The notes: generated by a model from the sequence alone, not told the origin. Positions 54,501 to 64,000 are shown, counted from the stretch's first letter. The stretch is DNA of 64,000 nt from Metapseudomonas resinovorans DSM 21078 (GCF_000423545.1 NZ_AUIE01000021.1:62001-126000), one strand, 5' to 3'. Translations and numbers: made by a program.

Positions 54501-55466
54501 ATGGACACGCTCCACAGCATGCGGGTTTTCGTGCGGGTGATAGACACCGGCAGCTTCACCGCCGCCGCACAGGCCATGGACCTGTCCACCGCCCAGGTGT
54601 CGCGCCTGGTGTCGGAGCTGGAGCAGCAGCTCCAGGCCCGCCTGTTGCACCGCACCACCCGCCGCCTGGCACTGACTGAAGTGGGCGAGCGCTACCTGCA
54701 GCGCTGCCGGCAGATCCTCGGCGAAGTAGACGAAGCTGCTGCCGAAGCCCGTGGTGCGCATCTCAAGCCGCATGGGCGACTGCGCGTACACACCATGACC
54801 GGCCTCGGCCTGCAGCACCTCACCGCCCTGGTGGCGCGCTACAGCGAGCGCTATCCCGAGGTGGTGGTGGAGCTGACCCTGTCGCAGCGCACCCCCGACC
54901 TGCTGGAAGACGGTCATGACGTGATCATCACCTTCGCCCGAGAGCTGCCCGACTCGCAGATGGTGGCCCAGGTGCTGGGGCCGATGTTCAGCGTGCTCTG
55001 CGCCGCCCCTGACTACCTGAAGAAGCACGGCGTGCCCATCGGGCCGGCGGACCTGCAGCATCACCGCTACCTGCGCCTGCTGGACCCGCTCTATGAGGAC
55101 AGCTGGGTCTTCAATGGCGAACAGGGCGAATTCAACGTGCTGCCCGCCGAAAGCTTCCAGGTGAATGTGGCCGAATCCCTGGCCAAGGCCGCCCAGGCCG
55201 GCATGGGCGTATGCCTGCTGCCTTCCTTTGTCGCCTGCCCGCACGTGCGCGAGGGCAAGCTGCTGCGGCTGCTGCCGGAGTACCGCCTGCGCGAGCGCAG
55301 TATCTATGCGATCTACCCGTCGCGGCGCTTCCTCGATGCCAAGATCAAGACCTGGGTGGAATTCCTCAAGGCCGAACTGCCGCCGCTGCTGGCCCAGGAC
55401 GAGGCGCTGCTCGAAGACCCGAAGCAATGGGCAATCAACTCGAAATTGTTGCGTCGCGAGAAATAG
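54501..55466 (+). CDS. LysR-family transcriptional regulator
   Basis: A 321-residue LysR protein. The ATG at 54501 follows GGGAG; the upstream frame is rejected. The HTH is FTAAAQAMDLSTAQVSRLVSELE, followed by RLLHRTTRRLALTEVGERYLQRC. The co-inducer domain begins near residue 90 (LRVHTMTGLGLQHLTALVARY). It resembles the CrgA/AaeR-like subgroup. Its divergent neighbour is the HlyD-DUF2955 pair, which it probably controls. The inducer is unknown. Confidence 0.9.
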   Translation: MDTLHSMRVFVRVIDTGSFTAAAQAMDLSTAQVSRLVSELEQQLQARLLHRTTRRLALTEVGERYLQRCRQILGEVDEAAAEARGAHLKPHGRLRVHTMTGLGLQHLTALVARYSERYPEVVVELTLSQRTPDLLEDGHDVIITFARELPDSQMVAQVLGPMFSVLCAAPDYLKKHGVPIGPADLQHHRYLRLLDPLYEDSWVFNGEQGEFNVLPAESFQVNVAESLAKAAQAGMGVCLLPSFVACPHVREGKLLRLLPEYRLRERSIYAIYPSRRFLDAKIKTWVEFLKAELPPLLAQDEALLEDPKQWAINSKLLRREK

Positions 55467-55555
55467 TCATTCACTGAAAGCGCTATTTTTCGCCTGTCAT
55501 GACCTCCCTAAGATGGCGCCATGTTTCGCAAGAAACCATCAAAGAGGTTCAAGAT

Positions 55556-55759
55556 ATGCAACGTAACCTGATTTTTACTGCCGTTTTCGCCGTATTTCCC
55601 CTGTTTTTCTCGCAGCTGACCCTGGCCGAAGAATCCAACGCCTTTGTTGCACGTAATGCAGCGCTGGCCGAGCAGCGCGCCGACGCCGCCCAGCAGCAGG
55701 CCATCGCCAAGCAAGGCGCCGAGCAGCAGAAGCAGTCCGACGTCCACCAGGACAGCTGA
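55556..55759 (+). CDS. Small secreted Ala/Gln-rich protein of unknown function
   Basis: A 67-residue protein. The ATG at 55556 is preceded by AGAGG and gives MQRNLIFTAVFAVFPLFFSQ, a signal peptide with cleavage after LA (LTLA). The mature part is a hydrophilic helix (AALAEQRADAAQQQAIAKQGAEQQKQ) ending in a short acidic tail. Codon use matches its neighbours, and it is followed by a clear terminator, both supporting a real gene. No family is recognised. It follows the LysR gene by 89 bp. Confidence 0.75.
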   Translation: MQRNLIFTAVFAVFPLFFSQLTLAEESNAFVARNAALAEQRADAAQQQAIAKQGAEQQKQSDVHQDS

Positions 55760-55828
55760 TCCCTGCCCCTCCCCGCTCTTCACCTCCTGACGTTGTTGCG
55801 TGACAGCTCCTATATCAACGTCCTGTTC

Positions 55829-55857
55829 AGGCCGCTCACGATGAGCGGCCTTTTTTT
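55829..55857 (+). terminator. Rho-independent terminator after the small secreted protein
   Basis: A perfect 10-bp stem, AGGCCGCTCA and TGAGCGGCCT with a 3-nt loop, is followed by a T-run. It lies 69 bp after the stop codon. Confidence 0.9.
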
Positions 55858-55943
55858 GCCTGCGGGAAATGCCGTGCGGGTGGGGTGCCTCGCGGAGCAG
55901 CTGCGCTGCCCTTGGCGATGTATCCACAAAAAGCCAGAAAGCA

Positions 55944-55971
55944 AAAAGGCCGGCATGTCTGCCGGCCTTTT
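55944..55971. terminator. Bidirectional terminator, desA 3' end
   Basis: A perfect 12-bp stem, AAAAGGCCGGCA and TGCCGGCCTTTT with a 4-nt loop, carries A/T runs on both sides. It ends 19 bp beyond the desaturase stop codon on the minus strand. Confidence 0.85.
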
Positions 55972-55989
55972 CGTTGGTGCTGTCCCGTG

Positions 55990-57174
55990 TCAGGCGGTGG
56001 CCGGACGCAGGGAGTAGGTCTTCAGCTGTTCGGCGAAGTCACGCAGGGACTGGATGCCGCTGGCTTCGGCCTCATGCACCCACTGCTTCATGGCTTCGAG
56101 CATGTCGTGGCCGTTGGCACTGGTCTTGACCCAGATCTGCTGCAGCGCCAGGCGCTTCTCGTAGATCACCTTCAGGGCCTGGCTCTGCTCCAGCATGGCG
56201 GCGATACGCGCCTGGTGGCCTTCGTCGAGCAGGCTGGTCTCGCGGGAGAGCAGGCGCTTGGCGCGGCGGAACGAGTGGCGAACCGATGCGTCGGCCTTGG
56301 CCAGCTCCTGCTTCACCAGCGGGCCGATCACCAACTTGCGGTACTGGGCCATGATCTGGAAGCGGTTGTTGAGGATGGCCATGGCGGTATCCATGTCCAG
56401 GTTGCCCTTGCCTTCGACGCGATGGGCAATGGGGGCGACGCGCTGCACCTTGGCCATGCCCAGCAGGCTGAACAGCTTGATCCAGGCCCAGCCCATGTCG
56501 AACTCCCACTTCTTCACCGAGAGCTTCGCGGAGTTCGGGTAGGTGTGGTGGTTGTTGTGCAGCTCTTCGCCACCGATGAGGATGCCCCAGGGCACAAGGT
56601 TGGTGGCGGCATCGCGGCATTCGAAGTTGCGGTAGCCGATGGCATGGCCCAGGCCGTTGATGACGCCGGCGGCCCAGACGGGAATCCACATCATCTGGAT
56701 GGCCCAGATGGTGATGCCGCCCGCGCCGAATAGCGCCAGGTCGATCAGCGCCATCAGGGTCACGCCACCAATGGGGTAGCGGCTGTAGACGTTGCGCTCG
56801 ATCCAGTCATCCGGGCAGTTCTTGCCGTAGATGCGCAGGGTTTCTTCGTTCTTGGCCTCTTCCTGGTAAAGCTCGGCGCCCTTGCGCAGGACGGTCCAGA
56901 CGCCCTTGACCACCGGGCTGTGGGGGTCGTCGGCGGTTTCGCACTTGGCGTGGTGCTTGCGGTGGATGGCGGTCCACTCGCGGGTGTTCATGGCCGTGGT
57001 CAGCCACAGCCAGAAACGGAAGAAGTGCTTGAGCGCAGGATGCAGCTCCAGCGAGCGGTGCGCGGAGTAGCGGTGCAGATAGACGGTGACGCTGACGATG
57101 GTGATATGGGTCATCACCAGGGTGACCGCCACCAGTTGCCACAGCGACAGGTCGAGAAAACCGTTGTACCACAT
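55990..57174 (-). CDS. desA: Delta-9 acyl-lipid fatty-acid desaturase DesA
   Basis: A 394-residue integral-membrane diiron desaturase that introduces a double bond into membrane-lipid acyl chains using O2. The three histidine boxes are HRYSAH (about residue 34), HRKHH (about 71) and HNNHH. Hydrophobic helices flank them (WQLVAVTLVMTHITIVSVTV). The C-terminal third (from about residue 280) is a long soluble helical extension. The gene is separate, ended by a clear terminator, with GGDEF-EAL divergent to its right as I recall for PAO1 PA0286/PA0285. Confidence 0.93.
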   Translation of the reverse strand: MWYNGFLDLSLWQLVAVTLVMTHITIVSVTVYLHRYSAHRSLELHPALKHFFRFWLWLTTAMNTREWTAIHRKHHAKCETADDPHSPVVKGVWTVLRKGAELYQEEAKNEETLRIYGKNCPDDWIERNVYSRYPIGGVTLMALIDLALFGAGGITIWAIQMMWIPVWAAGVINGLGHAIGYRNFECRDAATNLVPWGILIGGEELHNNHHTYPNSAKLSVKKWEFDMGWAWIKLFSLLGMAKVQRVAPIAHRVEGKGNLDMDTAMAILNNRFQIMAQYRKLVIGPLVKQELAKADASVRHSFRRAKRLLSRETSLLDEGHQARIAAMLEQSQALKVIYEKRLALQQIWVKTSANGHDMLEAMKQWVHEAEASGIQSLRDFAEQLKTYSLRPATA

Positions 57175-57346
57175 GGATGGAGTTGCCTCGGGTGAAGTGA
57201 TCGGGGCTTGTAGCGCTAGCTACGCTCGGATTATCACAAAGCCCCCGGAGAAAACCATCCCGTCTTTTAGATAGAAGCCCCCCGGTCGTCGGTTGCCCCT
57301 ATAATGCGCATCCTCACGTTTTGCCCAAGCCAGGAAGGCCGCGCCC

Positions 57347-59251
57347 ATGCGTTCCAAGTTCAGCGCCCTCAGACTGGTGCTGCCCTACTTCATTCTTGCC
57401 AGCCTCTGGGTACTGTTCAGCGACCGTGTACTGGTCGGCCTGGTGGGCGACCGCGCGCTACTGAACGAGTTGCAGACCGCCAAGGGCCTGTTCTTCGTCC
57501 TGGTCACCAGCCTTCTGCTGTTCGGCCTGGCGTGCATGCACCTGCGCAGCCTGAAGGGCTACCTGGACGCCCGCCGCGCCCACGAAAGCAGCCTGCGCCA
57601 GGCCGCCGCGGTGTTCGACAGCACCCAGGAAGGCGTGCTGGTCACCGATGCCGATAGCCGCATCGTGCACGTCAATCGCGCCTTCGCCCGCATCACCGGC
57701 TTCGAGGAGGCCGAGGTGCTGGGCAAGAACCCGCGGATCTTCAGCTCCGGCCGCCACGAGCCGGCCTTCTACAAGGCCATGTGGCACGCCCTGGAGAACC
57801 GCAGGGAATGGAGCGGCGAAGTGTGGAACCGGCGCAAGAACGGCGAGATCTACCCGCTCTGGCAGAACCTGCGCGCCATCCATGACGAGGAAGGCCGGTT
57901 GACCCATTACGTGGCGGTGTTCTCCGACATCAGCGCGATCAAGCGTTCCCAGCACGAACTGGACTTCCTCGCCCACCACGACCCGCTGACCAGCCTGGCC
58001 AACCGCCTGCTGTTCACCGAACGCGTCGAGCAGGTGCTGGAGCGTGCCCGCCGCGAACAACAGCGTGGTGCCGTCCTCCTGCTGGACCTGGACCATTTCA
58101 AGCACATCAACGAAAGCCTCGGCCATTCCCAGGGCGACCTGCTGCTGAAGATGGTCGGCGTACGCCTGCAGGGCCTGCTGGAAGGCGGCATGACCCTGGC
58201 TCGCCTCGGTGGCGACGAATTCGGCCTGCTCTGGGACAACTGCCCCCAGGCCGACCAGACGGCGGCCCTGGCCGAGCGCATCCGCAGCGAGCTGGCGACC
58301 CCGTTCCGCCTGGGTGGCCAGGACATTTTCATCAGCACCAGCCTGGGCATAAGCCTGTTTCCGAACGACGACTCCACTGTCGAGCAAGTGATGCGCAATG
58401 CGGACTCGGCACTGTTCAAGGCCAAGAGTGCGGGGCGCGATTCCTATGCGTTCTACAGCCAGGAGCTGACCGAGCAGGCGCGCCAGCGTGTCGAGCTGGT
58501 CAGCGCCTTGCGCCGGGCACTGGAGCACGACCAGTTGCGCGTGCACTACCAGCCCATCCGGCGCCTGGCCGACAACCACCTGATCGGCTTCGAAGCCCTG
58601 GTGCGCTGGGAACATCCCCAGCGCGGCCTGGTGCCACCGGGTGAGTTCCTGCCGATTGCCGAAGAAAGCGGACTGATCGGCCACATCGATGCCTGGGTGC
58701 TGGAACAGGCCTGCCGGCAGATGCAGCAGTGGCGGGTCCAGGGCCATGAGCTGACCTTCATTGCCGTCAACCTGTCATGCCGCCTGTTCCGCCGCACCGA
58801 GCTGTATGACGATGTGGCTCGCGTGCTATCCGCCACCGGCCTGGAGCCGAAGTATCTGGAGCTGGAAATTACCGAAGGCGCTGTGATGGAGGCCCCGGAA
58901 ACCGCCGAGGCCCTGCTATCGCGCCTGCGCGACCTCGGCGTGCGGCTGGCCATCGATGACTTCGGCACCGGCTACTCCTCGCTCCAGCGCCTCAAGCGCC
59001 TGCCGGTGCACAAATTGAAGATCGACCAGAGCTTCATTCGTGGCCTGCCGGCCGACCCGAATGACATCGCCATCGCCCGCGCCGTTACCGCCCTGGGGCA
59101 CAGCCTGGGCCTCAGCGTGCTGGCCGAGGGGATCGAGGAAGATGCCCAGGCCGACTTCCTTCGCGAGCTGGGTTGCGACTACGGCCAGGGCTACCTGTTC
59201 AGCCGCCCGCTGCCGGTGGAAGAGGTCGAGCGGCGCTGGCCGAATGCCTGA
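57347..59251 (+). CDS. Membrane-anchored PAS-GGDEF-EAL protein
   Basis: A 634-residue c-di-GMP enzyme. Two N-terminal membrane helices (LVLPYFILASLWVLFSDRVL, GLFFVLVTSLLLFGLACM) enclose a short periplasmic loop, followed by a PAS-PAC region (about 85-205, EGVLVTDADSRIVHVNRAFA). The GGDEF motif is intact (LARLGGDEFGLLWD) and the EAL domain has GFEALVRWEHP, DDFGTGYSSL and KIDQSFIRGL, so phosphodiesterase activity is likely. The absence of an RxxD pattern before GGDEF suggests GTP sensing or no product inhibition. Its position matches the PA0285 neighbourhood. Confidence 0.93.
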   Translation: MRSKFSALRLVLPYFILASLWVLFSDRVLVGLVGDRALLNELQTAKGLFFVLVTSLLLFGLACMHLRSLKGYLDARRAHESSLRQAAAVFDSTQEGVLVTDADSRIVHVNRAFARITGFEEAEVLGKNPRIFSSGRHEPAFYKAMWHALENRREWSGEVWNRRKNGEIYPLWQNLRAIHDEEGRLTHYVAVFSDISAIKRSQHELDFLAHHDPLTSLANRLLFTERVEQVLERARREQQRGAVLLLDLDHFKHINESLGHSQGDLLLKMVGVRLQGLLEGGMTLARLGGDEFGLLWDNCPQADQTAALAERIRSELATPFRLGGQDIFISTSLGISLFPNDDSTVEQVMRNADSALFKAKSAGRDSYAFYSQELTEQARQRVELVSALRRALEHDQLRVHYQPIRRLADNHLIGFEALVRWEHPQRGLVPPGEFLPIAEESGLIGHIDAWVLEQACRQMQQWRVQGHELTFIAVNLSCRLFRRTELYDDVARVLSATGLEPKYLELEITEGAVMEAPETAEALLSRLRDLGVRLAIDDFGTGYSSLQRLKRLPVHKLKIDQSFIRGLPADPNDIAIARAVTALGHSLGLSVLAEGIEEDAQADFLRELGCDYGQGYLFSRPLPVEEVERRWPNA

Positions 59252-59343
59252 TAGCCCTTGCAGGGCCACTGCACGCATGGCCCTCACCGCGCCTGGCGAG
59301 CCGGGTGCATCTCACACAGACCAATACTTTTGGTTATATAAAA

Positions 59344-59368
59344 ATTCTTAAACAGTATTTTTAAGAAT
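59344..59368. promoter_or_regulatory. AT-rich inverted repeat upstream of the YezD-sbp unit
   Basis: ATTCTTAAA (59344-59352) and TTTAAGAAT (59360-59368) are perfect 9-bp arms with a 7-nt spacer, about 90-110 bp upstream of the YezD-like start. It lies in the AT-rich part of a 204-bp gap and is a candidate CysB-type site. Confidence 0.5.
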
Positions 59369-59455
59369 AAACCAGCCCTGCCTAATATTCGCTCCACGCC
59401 ACGCGGAACCCCTTCCCCGTCCATCGCCGCGGGCCCCATTTCAAGGAGCACGACC

Positions 59456-59638
59456 ATGAGCGCATCCCTTCGTAGCGTGGAAGGCCAGGACGAAGCCAGC
59501 ATCTTGCGCGAAATCCAGAGTGCCCTGCTTGGCCTGCGTTTCGGCTCGGTGGAGATCACCGTGCACAACGGCCAGGTGGTCCAGATCGAGCGCAAGGAAA
59601 AATTCCGCCTGCAGCAACCAACCCCACGCAACAGCTGA
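59456..59638 (+). CDS. YezD-family (DUF2292) small protein
   Basis: A 60-residue protein. The ATG at 59456 follows [43 protein letters not shown] is the DUF2292 pattern: a helix followed by two strands. It is encoded directly ahead of sbp, as such genes often are with sulfate or sulfonate transporters, suggesting a role in sulfur acquisition. The biochemical function is unknown. It is soluble and probably cytoplasmic. Confidence 0.85.
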   Translation: MSASLRSVEGQDEASILREIQSALLGLRFGSVEITVHNGQVVQIERKEKFRLQQPTPRNS

Positions 59639-59751
59639 TCCACCGAACTCTTCCGAGCCCTGCGCAGCAGGCTCGAGGCCCGACCGGACAGCCGGAGGGC
59701 GTATCGACGAAAAACCAGCCAACACAAAAATCCAGTTCCAGGAGCTTGATA

Positions 59752-60750
59752 ATGTCGATTCGCCGTTTCGCCCTCGCCGCCCTCGCCAGCGCCTTGATCG
59801 CCGGCCCGGCCGCCGCCGCCACCGAACTGCTCAACGTGTCCTACGACCCGACCCGTGAGCTCTACCAGGAATACAACGCTGCCTTTGCCAAGCACTGGAA
59901 GGCCGAAGGCGGCGAGGATGTGAAGGTGCAGCAATCCCACGGTGGCTCCGGCAAGCAGGCCCGCGCCGTGATCGACGGCCTGAAGGCCGACGTGGTGACC
60001 CTGGCGCTGGCCGGCGACATCGACGAGCTGCAAAAACTCGGCAAGCTGGTCCCGGAAAACTGGCAGGCCCGTCTGCCGGACAACAGCACCCCCTACACCT
60101 CGACCATCGTGTTCCTGGTCCGCAAGGGCAACCCCAAGGGCATCAAGGACTGGGGCGACCTGACCAAAGAGGGCGTGGAAGTCATCACCCCGAACCCGAA
60201 GACTTCCGGCGGCGCCCGCTGGAACTTCCTCGCCGCCTGGGCCTGGGCCAAAAAGCAGTACGGCAGTGACGCCAAGGCCCAGGAATACGTGAAGGCGCTG
60301 TACCAGCACGTACCGGTGCTGGATACCGGCGCCCGTGGCTCGACCATCACCTTCGTCAACAACCAGATCGGCGACGTGCTGCTGGCCTGGGAGAACGAAG
60401 CCTTCCTGGCCCTGAAGGAACAGGGTGGCGAGAACTTCGAAATTGTCGCACCGAGTCTGTCGATCCTCGCCGAGCCGCCGGTATCGGTCGTGGACAAGAA
60501 CGTCGACAAGAAGGGCACCCGCAAGGTCGCCGAAGCCTACCTGCAGTACCTGTACAGCGAGGAAGGCCAGCGCATCGCGGCAAAGAACTTCTACCGGCCG
60601 CGTAACGAGAAGGTCGCGGCCGAGTTCGCCAGGCAGTTCCCGAAGCTGGACCTCGTGACCGTGGACAAGGACTTCAACGGCTGGAAGGAAGCGCAACCGA
60701 AGTTCTTCAACGACGGCGGCATCTTCGACCAGATCTACCAGGCGCAATAA
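59752..60750 (+). CDS. sbp: Sulfate-binding periplasmic protein Sbp
   Basis: A 332-residue sulfate-binding protein. The ATG at 59752 is 8 bases from AGGAG; an in-frame TTG two codons upstream is less likely. The signal peptide is [20 protein letters not shown] (cleavage after AAA). [24 protein letters not shown] is the family opening; [26 protein letters not shown] contains the ligand-binding loop and [19 protein letters not shown] the second. It feeds sulfate to CysTWA, encoded downstream after a repeat. Confidence 0.95.
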   Translation: MSIRRFALAALASALIAGPAAAATELLNVSYDPTRELYQEYNAAFAKHWKAEGGEDVKVQQSHGGSGKQARAVIDGLKADVVTLALAGDIDELQKLGKLVPENWQARLPDNSTPYTSTIVFLVRKGNPKGIKDWGDLTKEGVEVITPNPKTSGGARWNFLAAWAWAKKQYGSDAKAQEYVKALYQHVPVLDTGARGSTITFVNNQIGDVLLAWENEAFLALKEQGGENFEIVAPSLSILAEPPVSVVDKNVDKKGTRKVAEAYLQYLYSEEGQRIAAKNFYRPRNEKVAAEFARQFPKLDLVTVDKDFNGWKEAQPKFFNDGGIFDQIYQAQ

Positions 60751-60754
60751 CGTT

Positions 60755-60827
60755 GATGGGTTTCGCAAGCTCTACCCATCCTACGAGACCAGTTCCGTAG
60801 GATCGGTAGAGCGGAGCGAAACCCATC
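60755..60827. repeat. REP-type inverted pair between sbp and cysT
   Basis: GATGGGTTTCGC (60755-60766) and GCGAAACCCATC (60816-60827) flank CTCTACCCATCCTACG and CCGTAGGATCGGTAGAGC. It is the same family as 11703-11785. It lies in the 201-bp sbp-cysT gap and may partly uncouple the binding protein from the membrane components. Confidence 0.7.
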
Positions 60828-60951
60828 GCGAGAGTTCCAGGGAAGGAGCGAAAACCAGGCCTGATCCACGGATCGGGCCTGTTTGCCGGATACGGCTCGA
60901 CAGGGCCGGCTCCGGAAAACCAAGCGTTCCAACGCAGAGTAAGGACAGAAC

Positions 60952-61770
60952 ATGTCGCGACGCATTTCACCGGTCATACCCGGCTTCGGGCTGACCCTGG
61001 GATACACCCTGGTGTACCTCAGCCTGCTGGTCCTGATTCCCCTCGGTGCCCTGTTCCTCAAGACCACCGAGCTGACCTGGCTTCAGTTCTGGACCATCAT
61101 CAGCGCCCCTCGCGTGCTCGCCGCCCTCAAGCTCAGCTTCGGCACCGCGCTGGCCGCCGCCGTGATCAACGGCCTCATCGGCACCCTGCTGGCCTGGGTG
61201 CTGGTGCGTTACGACTTCTTCGGCCGCAAGGTCATCGACGCCATGGTCGACCTGCCCTTCGCCCTGCCGACCGCGGTCGCCGGTATCGCCCTCACCGCGC
61301 TCTACGCACCGGCCGGCCTGGTGGGCCAGTTCGCTACCGACCTCGGTTTCAAGATCGCCTACACCCCGCTTGGCATCACCCTGGCGCTGACCTTCGTCAC
61401 CCTGCCCTTCGTGGTGCGCACGGTGCAGCCGGTGCTGGCGGACATCCCCCGCGAAGTGGAGGAAGCCGCCGCGTGCCTGGGCGCCAAGCCGTTGCAGACT
61501 TTCCGCCATGTGCTGCTGCCGGCCCTGCACCCCGCCTGGCTGACCGGTTTCGCGCTGGCCTTCGCCCGCGGCGTGGGCGAGTACGGCTCGGTGATCTTCA
61601 TCGCCGGCAACATGCCGATGAAGACCGAGATCCTGCCGCTGCTGATCATGGTCAAGCTGGACCAGTACGACTACACCGGCGCCACCGCCATCGGCGTGCT
61701 GATGCTGGTCGTCGCCTTCGTCCTGCTGCTGCTGATCAACCTGCTGCAGCGCCGTATCGAGACCCCTTGA
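60952..61770 (+). CDS. cysT: Sulfate ABC transporter permease CysT
   Basis: A 272-residue inner-membrane permease. [20 protein letters not shown] opens it, with a first helix around residues 12-36. The [20 protein letters not shown] segment is diagnostic of sulfate permeases, and the EAA loop is [25 protein letters not shown]. It pairs with CysW and is also called CysU. It is 201 bp after sbp and 10 bp before cysW. Confidence 0.95.
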   Translation: MSRRISPVIPGFGLTLGYTLVYLSLLVLIPLGALFLKTTELTWLQFWTIISAPRVLAALKLSFGTALAAAVINGLIGTLLAWVLVRYDFFGRKVIDAMVDLPFALPTAVAGIALTALYAPAGLVGQFATDLGFKIAYTPLGITLALTFVTLPFVVRTVQPVLADIPREVEEAAACLGAKPLQTFRHVLLPALHPAWLTGFALAFARGVGEYGSVIFIAGNMPMKTEILPLLIMVKLDQYDYTGATAIGVLMLVVAFVLLLLINLLQRRIETP

Positions 61771-61780
61771 GGAGAAGGCC

Positions 61781-62653
61781 ATGAGCACCGCAAGCCTGAC
61801 CGCCGCGTCCTCCGCCAATGCTGCCCGCCGGGGCAGCGCCTGGGGTCGTCGCATCCTGATATCCAGCGCCTGGCTGGCCTTCGCCTTGTTCCTGCTGCTG
61901 CCGCTGCTGGTGGTGCTGAGCGAAGCGCTGAAGCAAGGCCTGGGCACCTTCTTCACCGCCATCTTCGAGCCGGACGCCCTCTCCGCGCTGAAGCTGACCC
62001 TGATCGCCGTGGCCATCTCGGTGCCACTCAACCTGGTGTTCGGCGTGGCCGCCGCCTGGTGCGTGAGCAAGTACGAGTTTCGCGGCAAGAGCCTGCTGGT
62101 GACACTGATCGACCTGCCGTTCTCGGTGTCGCCAGTGATCGCCGGCCTGATCTACGTGCTGCTGTTCGGTGCCCAGGGTTACTTCGGCGAGTGGCTGCAG
62201 GACCGCGACATCCAGATCGTCTTCGCCGTCCCCGGCATCGTCCTGGCCACCCTTTTTGTGACCGTCCCCTTCGTCGCCCGCGAGCTGATCCCGCTGATGC
62301 AGGAACAAGGCACCCAGGAGGAAGAAGCCGCTCGCCTGCTGGGCGCCAACGGCTGGCAGATGTTCTGGCACGTGACCTTGCCGAACATCAAATGGGGCCT
62401 GATCTACGGCGTGGTGCTCTGCACCGCGCGGGCGATGGGCGAGTTCGGCGCGGTGTCGGTGGTTTCCGGACACATCCGCGGCGTCACCAACACCCTGCCG
62501 CTGCACGTCGAGATTCTCTACAACGAGTACAACCACGTCGCCGCCTTCAGCGTCGCCAGCCTGTTGCTGGCCTTGGCGCTAGGCATCCTGCTGCTCAAGC
62601 AGTGGAGCGAGTCGCGTCTGTCCCGTCTCAAGTCGAATGCTGATGAGGAGTAA
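61781..62653 (+). CDS. cysW: Sulfate ABC transporter permease CysW
   Basis: A 290-residue inner-membrane permease, partner of Cys[26 protein letters not shown] and [20 protein letters not shown] are the diagnostic segments, with the EAA loop [22 protein letters not shown]. An N-terminal polar tail of about 20 residues precedes the first helix. It is followed 5 bp later by cysA. Confidence 0.95.
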   Translation: MSTASLTAASSANAARRGSAWGRRILISSAWLAFALFLLLPLLVVLSEALKQGLGTFFTAIFEPDALSALKLTLIAVAISVPLNLVFGVAAAWCVSKYEFRGKSLLVTLIDLPFSVSPVIAGLIYVLLFGAQGYFGEWLQDRDIQIVFAVPGIVLATLFVTVPFVARELIPLMQEQGTQEEEAARLLGANGWQMFWHVTLPNIKWGLIYGVVLCTARAMGEFGAVSVVSGHIRGVTNTLPLHVEILYNEYNHVAAFSVASLLLALALGILLLKQWSESRLSRLKSNADEE

Positions 62654-62658
62654 CCACC

Positions 62659-63648
<990 letters not shown>

Positions 63649-63668
63649 ACCTGGCCGCCTGACCGCAG

Positions 63669-63697
63669 GTTGGGCTGAGCGCCGCGCAAAGCCCAAC
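63669..63697. terminator. Hairpin between cysA and the downstream membrane gene
   Basis: GTTGGGCT (63669-63676) and AGCCCAAC (63690-63697) are perfect 8-bp arms with a 13-nt loop in the convergent gap. There is no clear T-run, so it is only a possible terminator. Confidence 0.35.
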
Positions 63698-63710
63698 GCA
63701 GCGCTGCCCT

Positions 63711-64000
63711 TCACGCAGTCACACTCGGGCAACGGCGCAAGCCGAAGAACTCCAGCTCCGCGAGCACGGCCACCGCCACCGCCTGGCCGATCACGAAGAC
63801 CTTGCCCAGCAGGGTCGGCTCCACCCAACCGAGGGCGAGCAGCGAGAGGCTGTCGATCACCCACACCGCATTGATCGCCAGCACCGCCCAGATCCAGCCG
63901 CGCCGCACGGTTGTGCGATTGGCCAGCCAGCCGAGGACGAGCGCGAAGGGCAGCAGGCCGATACCCGCGCCCAGCAGCAGCGAACGCGGCAGGCCCAGCA
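63711..64000 (-). CDS. Small inner-membrane protein, N-terminus beyond window
   Basis: The C-terminal 95 residues of a membrane protein whose frame stays open to the right edge. LLLGAGIGLLPFALVLGWLA, WIWAVLAINAVWVIDSLSLLALG and KVFVIGQAVAVAVLAELEFFG are three hydrophobic helices; the tail is short and polar (RRCPSVTA). A GTG at 63908 is an internal codon rather than the likely start. No family is recognised. It converges with cysA. Confidence 0.6.
   Translation of the reverse strand, partial: LGLPRSLLLGAGIGLLPFALVLGWLANRTTVRRGWIWAVLAINAVWVIDSLSLLALGWVEPTLLGKVFVIGQAVAVAVLAELEFFGLRRCPSVTA

Overview
The window looks like the chromosome of a Pseudomonas species. The DNA is GC-rich. The left end has the gene order I recall from P. 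aeruginosa PAO1 (spuI-spuABCDE, a polyamine-binding protein, aguR-aguB-aguA), and the right end matches desA, a PAS-GGDEF-EAL gene, a YezD-type gene and sbp-cysTWA. Between these anchors lies a long set of organosulfur-scavenging genes, a malonate decarboxylase island and an iron-signalling locus. Several families of REP-type intergenic hairpins are present. I see no rRNA, tRNA, CRISPR array, insertion sequence or integrase. Species comparisons are from memory, not from a search.

Layout. 1-11.7 kb: polyamine and agmatine catabolism. AguA and AguB turn agmatine into putrescine, AguR is the local repressor, SpuD/SpuE and a third binding protein capture polyamines, and SpuI/SpuB/SpuC/SpuA carry out gamma-glutamylation, transamination and hydrolysis. 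11.8-22.1 kb: ssuADCBF (alkanesulfonates, without ssuE), lsfA (1-Cys peroxiredoxin), an OprD-family porin and tauABCD (taurine). 22.2-29.6 kb: a compact operon of a GntR regulator, an AprA-like flavoprotein, an AprB-like ferredoxin, a nitrate/sulfonate-type ABC importer, a HEAT-repeat protein and a DUF971 protein. I cannot assign its substrate and consider it the best candidate for an undescribed system. 30-34.4 kb: an orphan MetQ-like binding protein, D-cysteine desulfhydrase and a cystine ABC importer. 34.7-38.1 kb: an MFS exporter, an NTF2-like protein, a minimal sigma-54 AAA+ protein and a serine hydrolase. 38.3-46.6 kb: mdcABCDEGH-madLM with mdcR. 46.8-51.1 kb: a TonB receptor with FecR and FecI. 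51.2-55.8 kb: a diguanylate cyclase, a DUF2955/HlyD efflux pair with a divergent LysR gene, and a small secreted protein. 56-64 kb: DesA desaturase, PAS-GGDEF-EAL protein, YezD-like protein, the sulfate ABC importer and a partial membrane protein.

How it works together. Most of the middle and the right end serves sulfur acquisition: sulfate, taurine, alkanesulfonates, cystine and probably one unidentified compound. Nearly all of these genes sit behind short AT-rich islands in otherwise GC-rich DNA, which suggests a shared sulfur-starvation regulator such as CysB. The unidentified operon instead has a perfect 16-bp palindrome just ahead of its own GntR gene. Three copies of a 15-bp motif lie between aguR and aguB, one of them filling the spacer of a promoter-like sequence, which makes it a strong AguR operator candidate.
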